From the NCBI GenBank assembly GCA_964487155.1, contig CAZAQB010000175.1, positions 1 through 6,587 on the forward strand: 6,587 nt of DNA. Reading direction: 5' to 3'. This document shows, in pieces, positions 1 through 5,460 of this stretch (position 1 is the stretch's first letter; the number at the start of each line of letters is the position of its first letter). This stretch comes from CAZAQB01 sp964487155 (GTDB lineage Bacteria; Pseudomonadota; Gammaproteobacteria; Nitrococcales; Nitrococcaceae). Made by a program: the position numbers and the translations under genes. Below the pieces are notes generated by a model. That model was not told the origin of the DNA. It did no database searches and saw nothing but the letters and a program-made list of their open reading frames with translations.

Positions 1-138
1 ATCGTGCCGACAGCAGGAACGCTGGTGGCCATGGCAATCATGCGAACCCATGATCTGACTGAGGAAACGGCACGCGAGATACGGACAAAACTGGAAGCAC
101 GCAGAGGGGTCAGGGCCATTTCCGCGTGCGTTCGGTAA
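1..138 (+). CDS. C-terminal fragment of a possible MFS/GPH-type transporter
   Basis: An open frame enters from the left edge and stops at TAA (136-138), giving 45 residues that begin IVPTAGTLVAMAIM and continue into a charged tail with LTEETAREIRTKLEARRG. A small hydrophobic stretch followed by a cytoplasmic-looking tail with the pattern LTEE...IR..LE.RRG resembles the C-terminus of glycoside-pentoside-hexuronide (MelB-like) or other MFS secondary transporters; this is recognition by eye only. The gene starts outside the window and is convergent with the phn operon, which ends at 311. The 172 bp between them show no convincing terminator hairpin. The family call is tentative; that a reading frame ends here is better supported. 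Confidence 0.5.
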   Translation: MVPTAGTLVAMAIMRTHDLTEETAREIRTKLEARRGVRAISACVR

Positions 139-310
139 AACAATGTGGCGGTTAATTATTCAGCCTGTCCCTCGCTATCCATGGCAGGGTTGCGGTAACA
201 ACTGGCCTCAACGATGGCTCGTGGGGAGGTCTCGGACGGACTTGTGGCTGGCTATCGGCGGCTGAGGCGGTCCAGAAGGGCAATGTGAGGTGGTTCGCTG
301 GGTTCTGGGA

Positions 311-1126
311 TCAGATGATTGCATGGCGCACCTTTGCCGAGAGCCACTCGCTCGCTATGACCGTGGCGAGGATGGTGAGCAGTATCATCGAGACCTGGGT
401 CCAGGCGACGCTGGCAAGGCTGGCGTTGAGCTGAACGCCGATGCCGCCGGCGCCGACCAGGCCCAGCACCGTGGACTCGCGGATGTTGATGTCCCAACGA
501 AACACGGTGATCCCCGCAAAGGTGGGCATGACCTGGGGCACGATGCCATAGGCCAGTACCTGAGGGGCGCTGGCTCCCGTGGCGCTGACCGCCTCCACCG
601 GCTGCGGGTCGATCTCCTCGATGGCCTCGTAGAGCAGCTTTGCGCAGAAGCCGATGGAGCGCAGCCCGATGGCGAGCACGCCCGCCAGCACGCCCGGGCC
701 GATGATGGCTACCAGCATCAGTGCCCAGATCAGGGAGTTGATGGAGCGCGAGGCGACGATCACAAACAGCGCCACGGGGCGCACCAGCAGCACACTGGGC
801 GTGGTGTTGCGGGCGGCGCAGAAGGCTACCGGCACGGCGAGCAGCAGCGCGATCACGGTGCCCAGGGTGGCGATGTTGATGGTGTCCCACAGCGGGCCCC
901 AGAGGGAGTCCATGTAGGACCAGCGCGGCGGCACCATGCGCACCGCGAGGTCGGCGGCTTGGCTGTGGGCATCGGCGGCAAACGCCCAGATGGTCCGGCC
1001 CGAGAGCAGTTGCCAGCAGTAGACGAACACTGCGGTGCCGGCCAGCCAGGCAGCCCAGCCGGCCAGCGCGCGGGCGCGGTCTCGGCGCCGCCATACGCGC
1101 CGGCCCGAGCGGTCATGCACCGGCAT
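311..1126 (-). CDS. phnE: Phosphonate-type ABC transporter permease, second PhnE subunit
   Basis: A 271-aa inner-membrane permease of the PhnE family, one of two different permease subunits expected to form the channel for the PhnD-delivered ligand. After a basic N-terminus there is a transmembrane segment near residues 21-41, then helices near 82-106, 115-145, 146-165 and 243-262. The cytoplasmic EAA loop that docks on the ATPase is at about 178-201 (EAVSATGAS...VPQVMP), followed by the typical RWDINIREST-LGLVGAGGIG block near 210-230. I chose the ATG at 1126 because it overlaps the stop of the upstream permease gene as TAATG, the sign of translational coupling. A longer in-frame start at 1384 would run deep through that gene and encode non-family residues. 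It is the last gene of the operon; the stop is TGA at 311-313. No following terminator was recognised. Confidence 0.93.
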   Translation of the reverse strand: MPVHDRSGRRVWRRRDRARALAGWAAWLAGTAVFVYCWQLLSGRTIWAFAADAHSQAADLAVRMVPPRWSYMDSLWGPLWDTINIATLGTVIALLLAVPVAFCAARNTTPSVLLVRPVALFVIVASRSINSLIWALMLVAIIGPGVLAGVLAIGLRSIGFCAKLLYEAIEEIDPQPVEAVSATGASAPQVLAYGIVPQVMPTFAGITVFRWDINIRESTVLGLVGAGGIGVQLNASLASVAWTQVSMILLTILATVIASEWLSAKVRHAII

Positions 1127-1923
1127 TACTTCAGCCTCGCACGGATGCTGCCGGAGGCGTACTCCAGCACCATCACAATGCCGATGATGAGCAGCAGGAT
1201 GGCAGCCGCTGTCTCGAACTCGTAGCGGTTGAAGGCGGTGTTGAGAGTGGCGCCGATGCCGCCGCCGCCCACGATGCCCACCACAGCCGACTCCCGGAAG
1301 TTGATGTCCAGGCGATAGATGGAGAGCCCGACCATGCGCGGCATCACCTGCGGCTGCACGGCGTAGTTGAGCCACTGCAGCCACGACGCACCGGTGGCGC
1401 GGACCGCTTCAGCCTGGGCCGGGTCCATGGACTCGATGTCCTCCGCCAACAGCTTGGCGTAGAAGCCGATGGTGGCGAGGGAGAGCGCAAGGAAGCCGGC
1501 AAAGGGCCCGAAGCCGAAGACCTTGACGAAAAATATGGCCAGGATGATCTCGGGGAAGGTACGCGACAGGGCCACCACCGCGCGGCACAGCAGATACACC
1601 GGCAGTGGCGAGAGATTGCGCGCCGCGCCCAGGCCGATAGGTACGGACAGCGCCACACCCACCACCGTGGAGGTAACGGTCATCCAGACGCTCTCGGCCA
1701 GCCCGGAGACGATGGCATCCCAGCGAGCTTCGAAATCGGGCGGAAAGAAGCTGCCGAGGAACCGCTGCCCGCGGGGAACACCGTCGGCCACCCGCCCCCA
1801 GTCGACCTCCAGAGTGCCGAGGGCGAACGCAAGGTAGACGGCGGACATCACCCAGAGCGCCCAACGCAGCCGGGCGTCGCTGATGAAATGCGGCTTGCGC
1901 CAGGTTCGCACGGCCTGGGCCAT
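1126..1923 (-). CDS. phnE: Phosphonate-type ABC transporter permease, first PhnE subunit
   Basis: A 265-aa PhnE-family permease. A first membrane segment lies near residues 20-36. A periplasmic stretch containing FFPPDFEARWDAI (about 59-71) is typical of the family. Further helices lie near 77-97, 108-135, 137-158 and 237-254. The EAA loop spans about 172-195 (EAVRATGAS...VQPQVMP) and leads into YRLDINFRESAVVGIVGGGGIG (about 203-224). It begins 3 nt after the phnC stop (TAG CGG ATG) and its own TAA overlaps the next ATG by one base, so the genes are almost certainly co-translated. It is about 40-45% identical by eye to the following PhnE around the EAA loop but differs at the N-terminus, so the channel is probably a heterodimer. 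The transporter family is certain; phosphonate rather than phosphite or phosphate ester as ligand is inference. Confidence 0.94.
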   Translation of the reverse strand: MAQAVRTWRKPHFISDARLRWALWVMSAVYLAFALGTLEVDWGRVADGVPRGQRFLGSFFPPDFEARWDAIVSGLAESVWMTVTSTVVGVALSVPIGLGAARNLSPLPVYLLCRAVVALSRTFPEIILAIFFVKVFGFGPFAGFLALSLATIGFYAKLLAEDIESMDPAQAEAVRATGASWLQWLNYAVQPQVMPRMVGLSIYRLDINFRESAVVGIVGGGGIGATLNTAFNRYEFETAAAILLLIIGIVMVLEYASGSIRARLK

Positions 1924-1926
1924 CCG

Positions 1927-1949
1927 CTAGCAGCTTGTCGGACTCGGGG
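1927..1949. repeat. Copy 1 of a 23-bp motif at the phnC 3' end
   Basis: The top strand reads CTAGCAGC-T-TGTCGGACT-CG-GGG. It matches 20 of 23 positions at 6536-6558 (CTAGCAGC-C-TGTCGGACT-TA-GGG), including blocks of 8 and 9 identical bases. On the coding strand of phnC it encodes the last residues (PSPTSC) and the TAG stop. A match this long in an unrelated place is unlikely by chance in 6.6 kb. The likely explanations are an insertion-sequence end left behind or a genome-wide dispersed repeat; neither can be decided here. Confidence 0.6.
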
Positions 1950-2763
1950 GGTTGCGGCACGCCGAGCCGGCGGGAATCTGCCCCGGGTTCGCATCCTCCT
2001 GCGCTGCGCGGATGGTGGCCGACCAGTCCTCCTCGCCGTAGATGTCGGTGAGCGTGGCCGCCCCCAGGCCCTCGGGGCCACCATCGTAGACGATCTGTCC
2101 GGCCCGAAGCCCGACCACTCGCTGCACGAACATCTGCGCGAGTTGCACGTCGTGAATGTTGATGATGGCAGCGAGCCCCCGCTCCTCGCAAAGCTCGGTG
2201 ATGAGACGCATGATCTGGCGCGAGGTCTTCGGATCCAGGCTGGCGGTGGGCTCGTCCACCAGCAACAGGTCCGGATCCTGGATCAGGGCGCGGGCGATGC
2301 CGACGCGCTGGCGCTGTCCGCCGGAGAGTTCATCGGCGCGTTTGTCCACCATCGCGTCCAGCCCCACGCGCTCCAGCAGCCGGAATGCCTCGTCCACATC
2401 CTGCTGGGGAAACCGGCGCAGCCAGCTCCGCCAGAAGCCGACATAGCCCAGTCGACCGCTCAGCAGGTTCTCCATGACGCTCAGGCGCTCCACCAGGGCG
2501 AACTCCTGGAAGATCATGCCCATGCGCCGGCGTGCCCGCCGCAGGGCGCGGGCACCGAGCCGGGTGAGTTCCAGTTCGCCCAGCCACACCTCTCCCGATG
2601 TGGGCTCCACGAGCCGGTTGACGCAGCGGATCAGGGTGCTCTTGCCGGCCCCCGACGGGCCGATCAGGGCCAGCACCTGGCCCCGAGGCACCTGCAGGTC
2701 GATGTCGAGGAGCGCCTGGTCGCCCGTTCGGTAGCGCTTGCTCAGGGAGACCAGGCGGAGCAT
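1927..2763 (-). CDS. phnC: Phosphonate-type ABC transporter ATP-binding protein PhnC
   Basis: A 278-aa ABC ATPase that would power import by binding the EAA loops of the two PhnE subunits. All motifs are intact: Walker A GPSGAGKST at about 35-43, Q-loop glutamine at 86 (IFQEFALVERLSVMENLL, characteristic of PhnC), signature LSGGQ at 146-150, Walker B LLLVDEP at 166-172 with the catalytic Glu, D-loop SLD at 175-177 and switch His at 204 (NIHDV). The ATG at 2763 lies 34 nt after the phnD stop, with only a weak purine-rich Shine-Dalgarno sequence. The final residues, after about 262, are low in conserved features and end RNPPSPTSC. This tail and the stop codon coincide with a 23-bp motif repeated beside the insertion sequence at 6536, so the natural C-terminus may have been altered. 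The core is undamaged and should be functional. Confidence 0.96.
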   Translation of the reverse strand: MLRLVSLSKRYRTGDQALLDIDLQVPRGQVLALIGPSGAGKSTLIRCVNRLVEPTSGEVWLGELELTRLGARALRRARRRMGMIFQEFALVERLSVMENLLSGRLGYVGFWRSWLRRFPQQDVDEAFRLLERVGLDAMVDKRADELSGGQRQRVGIARALIQDPDLLLVDEPTASLDPKTSRQIMRLITELCEERGLAAIINIHDVQLAQMFVQRVVGLRAGQIVYDGGPEGLGAATLTDIYGEEDWSATIRAAQEDANPGQIPAGSACRNPPSPTSC

Positions 2764-2797
2764 CCGCCCAGCTACCGGCAGGCCCTGGCGGAGCCGG

Positions 2798-3772
2798 CTA
2801 CTTGCACCTGTACTCGACGCCGTTGGTCCGGTCGATCTGGCGGATCACCGCCCAGTCGAATTTGTGGACGATGCGCACGAAGCCGTCAGCCTGACGACCG
2901 AACTCCTCATCGAGGGTACTGCCCGACCAGTCGAAGGTGAAGAAGGCCTGCTGCACCCGGGCCGCCAGCTCCGGGTGCAGGTTATGGGCGTGCCCATAGC
3001 CGGTAGTCGGGAAGGTCTGGGATCGGTAGATGCTGCGGATCTGCTCCTGCTTCACCACTCCGCGCTCGATCATGCGCGCCAGCACCGAGTTGGCGATGGC
3101 GGCCGCCTCGTAGTCGCCGGTCGCGACGCCCAGGATCGAATTGTCGTGCTTGCCGGAGAATGCGGCCTTGAAGTCCTTCTCCGCTTCGAGGCCGAACTCG
3201 CTCTTCAGCAGCGCGCTAGGCGCCTTGAAGCCGGAGTTCGAAGTCGGCGAGGTGAAAGCCATGGAACGGCCCTTGATGTCGGCCGGCGTCCGGATCGGAC
3301 TGTCGGCCGGCACGATGATCTCCATCTCGTAGCCGACCACCTTGCCGTCCCTGGCCATGGAGGTGAACGGCACGAAACCCGCGCAGCTCGCCGCGATCGG
3401 GTTGGAGCCGGTGTTGAAGCCGGCCACATGCAGCCGCCCGGAGCGCATCGCCTCGATCTGGGCGGCATTGGACTGCACCGAGAAGAACACCACCTTCTTG
3501 CCGGTCATGCCCTCCATATGGACCAGGAAGTCGGCCCACGCCTTTTCGTACACGGCCGGATCCTCCACCGGCGTGTAGGCAAAGACCAGCGTGTCCGGGT
3601 CCGCCCACCGGCTGGAATCCACGGGCAGGTCGGCGATGAGATCACGATCCTGGTCGCAGTACTGCCGATCCAGGGTGCCGCGATGGGGGCAGTCGTCCTG
3701 GGCACCGGCAGCCACGGCGCCCAGCAGCGCGACGCAGAACGCCGCGGGCAGGAGGATGAGCTTGCTCGACAT
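2798..3772 (-). CDS. phnD: Phosphonate/phosphite ABC transporter periplasmic binding protein PhnD
   Basis: A 324-aa secreted solute-binding protein of the PhnD family (type II periplasmic binding fold), the ligand receptor of the importer. Residues 1-24 form a Sec signal peptide (MSSK, hydrophobic core LILLPAAFCVALLGAV, probable cleavage AGA|QD). The mature protein has family landmarks: FAYTPVEDP at about 64-72, FFSVQSNAAQIEAMRSGRLH at 96-115, FNTGSNP at 119-125, and the ligand-contact loop FTSPTSNSGFKAP near 173-185. The ATG at 3772 is preferred because it starts the signal peptide and has CGAGGG 8 nt upstream; an in-frame ATG at 3895 falls inside the promoter. Between signal peptide and fold sits a segment with two cysteines (28 and 39, CPHRGTLDRQYC) that might form a disulphide. 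First gene of phnDCEE. Ligand choice among phosphonates, phosphite or phosphate esters cannot be read from sequence, and no degradation genes adjoin it. Confidence 0.93.
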   Translation of the reverse strand: MSSKLILLPAAFCVALLGAVAAGAQDDCPHRGTLDRQYCDQDRDLIADLPVDSSRWADPDTLVFAYTPVEDPAVYEKAWADFLVHMEGMTGKKVVFFSVQSNAAQIEAMRSGRLHVAGFNTGSNPIAASCAGFVPFTSMARDGKVVGYEMEIIVPADSPIRTPADIKGRSMAFTSPTSNSGFKAPSALLKSEFGLEAEKDFKAAFSGKHDNSILGVATGDYEAAAIANSVLARMIERGVVKQEQIRSIYRSQTFPTTGYGHAHNLHPELAARVQQAFFTFDWSGSTLDEEFGRQADGFVRIVHKFDWAVIRQIDRTNGVEYRCK

Positions 3773-3780
3773 GACCGTGT

Positions 3781-3786
3781 CCCTCG
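3781..3786 (-). promoter_or_regulatory. Shine-Dalgarno of phnD
   Basis: The minus strand reads CGAGGG with 8 nt to the ATG at 3772. This is the clearest ribosome-binding site in the operon and decides the phnD start. Confidence 0.75.
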
Positions 3787-3790
3787 TTCT

Positions 3791-3804
3791 GGGGGTTTGC
3801 CCCC
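3791..3804 (-). promoter_or_regulatory. Tight GC hairpin in the phnD leader
   Basis: On the phnD mRNA the leader contains GGGGG-CAAA-CCCCC, a perfect 5-bp stem with a 4-nt loop, ending only 4 nt before the Shine-Dalgarno sequence. It could stabilise the 5' end or modulate ribosome access. No U-run follows, so it is not an intrinsic terminator. The structure is plain in the sequence; a role is speculation. Confidence 0.4.
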
Positions 3805-3894
3805 GGGCGGGGTGGGATACTCGCTGCCTTGCGTGCCGCTGATGCGCGGCCGCGCAAACGCCAGCACAACATTCTCGGCACCGCCCGGGACACA

Positions 3895-3926
3895 ATAATT
3901 GCGTCTTCGTGACACTCCAGAGACAG
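3895..3926 (-). promoter_or_regulatory. Candidate PhoB (PHO) box and -10 for the phn operon
   Basis: Reading leftward, 3926-3909 is CTGTCTC-TGGA-GTGTCAC. These are two direct half-sites 11 bp apart, each matching 5 of 7 bases of the PHO half-site CTGTCAT. In PhoB-activated promoters such a box takes the place of the -35. An AATTAT hexamer at 3900-3895 (4 of 6 to TATAAT) follows after 8 bp, or TTATTG at 3898-3893 after 10 bp, close to the usual spacing. No good -35 is otherwise visible, as expected for an activated promoter. The implied 5' leader is about 115 nt. The match is imperfect, but its place in front of a phosphorus importer makes it credible. Confidence 0.55.
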
Positions 3927-4012
3927 CCGCGAGTACCGCAGGGATGCCGCTGGCACTACAGGCCCATGGCGCGGGGGGCTGCCGGACCACGCCATGCATC
4001 CATCGCCACCGG

Positions 4013-4041
4013 TTCGCGGCCCCCGGCCCGGCCGTTATACT
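4013..4041 (+). promoter_or_regulatory. Putative tRNA-Arg promoter
   Basis: TATACT at 4036-4041 matches TATAAT at 5 of 6 positions and lies 10 bp before the tRNA. A weak -35 (TTCGCG, 4013-4018) sits 17 bp upstream. The GC-rich stretch after the -10 resembles the discriminator of stringently controlled stable-RNA promoters. Confidence 0.55.
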
Positions 4042-4051
4042 GCCTGGCGTC

Positions 4052-4128
4052 GCCCCGGTAGCTCAGCCGGATAGAGCGGTCGCCTCCTAAGCGACAGGTC
4101 GCAGGTTCGAATCCTGCTCGGGGCACCA
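4052..4128 (+). tRNA. tRNA-Arg (anticodon CCU)
   Basis: A complete 77-nt cloverleaf including encoded CCA. The acceptor GCCCCGG (4052-4058) pairs with TCGGGGC (4118-4124) with one G-U. The D arm is GCTC/GAGC with AGCCGGATA loop. The anticodon stem GTCGC/GCGAC closes the loop CTCCTAA, giving anticodon CCU, which reads the arginine codon AGG. The T arm is GCAGG-TTCGAAT-CCTGC; the discriminator is A and CCA is at 4126-4128. It is divergent from the phn operon. A tyrosine recombinase gene begins about 150 bp downstream, so the 3' half of this tRNA is the likely attachment site of a genomic island. The duplicate core that should mark the other island end is not in the window. Confidence 0.97.
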
Positions 4129-4133
4129 GAAAC

Positions 4134-4158
4134 TCTCTATATTGCAGATATATAGAGA
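4134..4158. repeat. AT-rich inverted repeat just after tRNA-Arg
   Basis: The arms TCTCTATAT (4134-4142) and ATATAGAGA (4150-4158) are perfectly complementary over 9 bp around a 7-nt loop (TGCAGAT), starting 6 nt after the CCA. It is the most AT-rich spot of the region. It may act in 3' processing or termination of the tRNA transcript, although no T-run follows, or it may belong to the integrase attachment site. Confidence 0.6.
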
Positions 4159-4178
4159 ATTGCCGCCCAACCTGACAG

Positions 4179-4225
4179 CCCGCACCGGCGCATTTTGCTC
4201 CAAAAATGCTCCAATCGGGTGCGGG
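4179..4225. repeat. Inverted repeat enclosing two TGCTCCA direct repeats upstream of int
   Basis: CCCGCACC (4179-4186) and GGTGCGGG (4218-4225) form a perfect 8-bp inverted repeat. Inside it, TGCTCCA occurs twice, at 4196-4202 and 4207-4213, 11 bp apart and so on the same helix face. The first copy also lies in a small inverted repeat CATTTT/AAAATG (4191-4196, 4203-4208). Tandem short repeats between a tRNA attachment site and the integrase start are where arm-type integrase or excisionase sites, or an int operator, are normally found. The repeats are certain; the role is inferred. Confidence 0.5.
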
Positions 4226-4274
4226 ATCGTCGCCTCGGTCACTACACGTCTCACACTGCTGTGGGGGACAGGTG

Positions 4275-5315
4275 GTGGCATCCATTCGTCAGCGCGGAGA
4301 CACCTGGGAGGCACGGGTGCGCCGAGTCGGGTACCCGGTTCGCTGCGCCACCTACGATAACCGAGAGCCGGCGGTGCAGTGGGCCAGGGAGGCCGAACAG
4401 AGCATGCGCGACCGCCTCTGGTTCGACCCCACGGCCCCCAGACAGACCAGTATCCACAGTGCCATAGAGCGCTCATGCAGCGAGGTCCTGCCGGGCAAGC
4501 GATCCCAGCATCCGGTGAGATCTGCCGCCCACCACCTCGCGCAGAAACTCGGCCAGTACACGCTGTGGAGTCTCAGCCCAGGCGCCATCCGAGAGTACCG
4601 GGACCAGAGACTGCAGCAGGCCAGGCCTCAGATTTTGATCCACGAGCTGTCCGTGCTCTCCCGGATCTACATCGCCGCACGCCGGGAGTGGCACCTGGAG
4701 GTGCGCAAACCCACCAGGGAGGTCCCCTGGCCCGTGCGGCCGGACAGCCGCGACCGCCGCCTGGACTGGGACAGCGCCCTGGCGCTGCTCACGAGCGCCA
4801 GAGACTTCGAGCATACGCAACGGCGCACCATCCCCATTTATGAGCTGATCGTCCTGGCTCTGCAAACCGGTATGCGCCGTGGCGAAATTGCCGCAATACG
4901 CCGCCACCATATCAATCGCCGGGCAGGTTCGCTCAGAATTCAGACCTCGAAGAAAGGCCCAGCTCGTGAAATTCCGCTCACACGGCGGGCCCGCCGCGCT
5001 CTGAGCCCGGCTACAGGAGCGCGGCGTTCTCGATCGCCCGATCCCACCGGACTCTATCACCCAGGCGTTTCGAAAAGTCACTGCTCGCGCGGGTCTTGAA
5101 AACCTTCGTTTCCACGACTTGCGCCACGAGGCCACATCTCAGTTTGTGAAGATTTCCGAACCCCATCAGCTTTTCTATATGATGGGCCACAGGAGCTTGC
5201 AGAGATGATGAAATACTATCACCCGAAACCCTGGAAACTCGCCTTTCGCCTGTCCAACCGCGAGCGGTTTGTCTCCCCCGCGGAACGCAATCCACCCAAG
5301 TTAAGGAAACGCTGA
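4275..5315 (+). pseudogene. int: Tyrosine recombinase (island integrase), frameshifted twice
   Basis: A phage/island integrase that would recombine at the adjacent tRNA-Arg. The likely start is GTG 4275 (alternative GTG 4272), giving the family-typical N-terminus (M/V)ASIRQRGDTWEARVRRVGYP, with GGGGGA at 4263-4268 as Shine-Dalgarno; an in-frame ATG at 4206 adds 23 unlikely residues. The core-binding domain and TGMRRGEI (catalytic Arg codon 4875) are in frame from 4275. That frame stops at TGA 5097-5099. Continuing one base over from about 5006-5013 gives LQERGV...DSITQAFRK and FHDLRHEATS (HxxR motif, 5113-5127) and MMGHRS (GH at 5185-5190). A lost base near 5200-5204 returns to the first frame, giving EMMKYYHP with the nucleophile Tyr (codon 5214 or 5217). 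The joined product would be about 346 aa, normal length, with every catalytic motif. The final residues and TGA (5313-5315) lie in the left end of the insertion sequence, so the original C-terminus is altered. Either decayed, or two sequencing errors. Confidence 0.85.
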
Positions 5316-5321
5316 TCAAAT
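5305..5321 (+). repeat. IS left terminal inverted repeat
   Basis: GGAAACGCTGATCAAAT; the outermost six bases and the CTGAT block match the right end. It also contains the TGA that closes the integrase frame. Confidence 0.8.
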
Positions 5322-5382
5322 GCGAAATCCAGCCGCACCGGCGCCCGCCTGGAATTTTGCGAGCCAGGAGCAGGTGCTCGGC

Positions 5383-5404
5383 GCCGCCGCGGCCCTCCGG
5401 CGGC
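5383..5404. repeat. GC-rich hairpin downstream of the transposase gene
   Basis: GCCGCCG (5383-5389) pairs with CGGCGGC (5398-5404) around an 8-nt loop, inside the IS and about 57 bp past the transposase stop. No T-run follows on either strand, so it is at most a factor-dependent or transcript-stabilising terminator. The rest of the non-coding IS stretch 5322-5460 shows only a short CTGCA/TGCAG inverted repeat (5425-5440) and a degenerate 30-bp-spaced repeat of TTCGCSGCATTTC (5411, 5441). Confidence 0.35.
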
Positions 5405-5460
5405 TGCCGTTTCGCCGCATTTCGCTGCAGATCGATGCAGTTCGCGGCATTTCTGCCATC

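Noticed and set aside
161..170. CAGCCTGTCC as a third copy of the 23-bp motif
   Set aside because: Only about nine bases match and the flanks differ, which is within chance for this composition.
139..310. Terminator sought between the convergent left-edge gene and the phn operon
   Set aside because: Only weak complementarities such as CCCT/AGGG near 170-187 and no T-run after a stable stem; not reported as a feature.
252..1094. Minus-strand 280-codon frame overlapping the second phnE
   Set aside because: It is an alternative frame of phnE; composition is dominated by Arg, Ala, Gly and His and lacks membrane helices.
1126..1384. N-terminal extension of the second PhnE to the ATG at 1384
   Set aside because: It would encode non-family residues antiphase within the preceding phnE; the TAATG overlap at 1126 gives a natural start.
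1888..2940. Plus-strand open frame of 350 codons
   Set aside because: It is antisense to phnC and parts of phnD and phnE, which carry intact family motifs; long shadow frames are common in GC-rich DNA and this one has no recognisable domain.
3773..3895. Upstream start for phnD at 3895
   Set aside because: The extra residues are not a signal peptide and the region holds the -10, leader and Shine-Dalgarno sequence.
2738..3898. Plus-strand open frame of 386 codons
   Set aside because: It is opposite phnD, is rich in His, Arg and Gly as in GC-rich shadow frames, and has no family features.
3956..4285. Minus-strand 109-aa frame containing AGFEPATCRLGGDRSIRLSYRG
   Set aside because: This is the well-known false protein made by translating the antisense strand of a tRNA gene; it overlies tRNA-Arg exactly.
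4087..4476. Minus-strand 129-aa frame ending CPEQDSNLRPVA
   Set aside because: This is another classic antisense-tRNA artefact, and the rest is antisense to the integrase.
4129..5315. CRISPR array or second tRNA att core inside the window
   Set aside because: No regularly spaced repeats, and no second copy of the tRNA 3' end was found by reading both strands.
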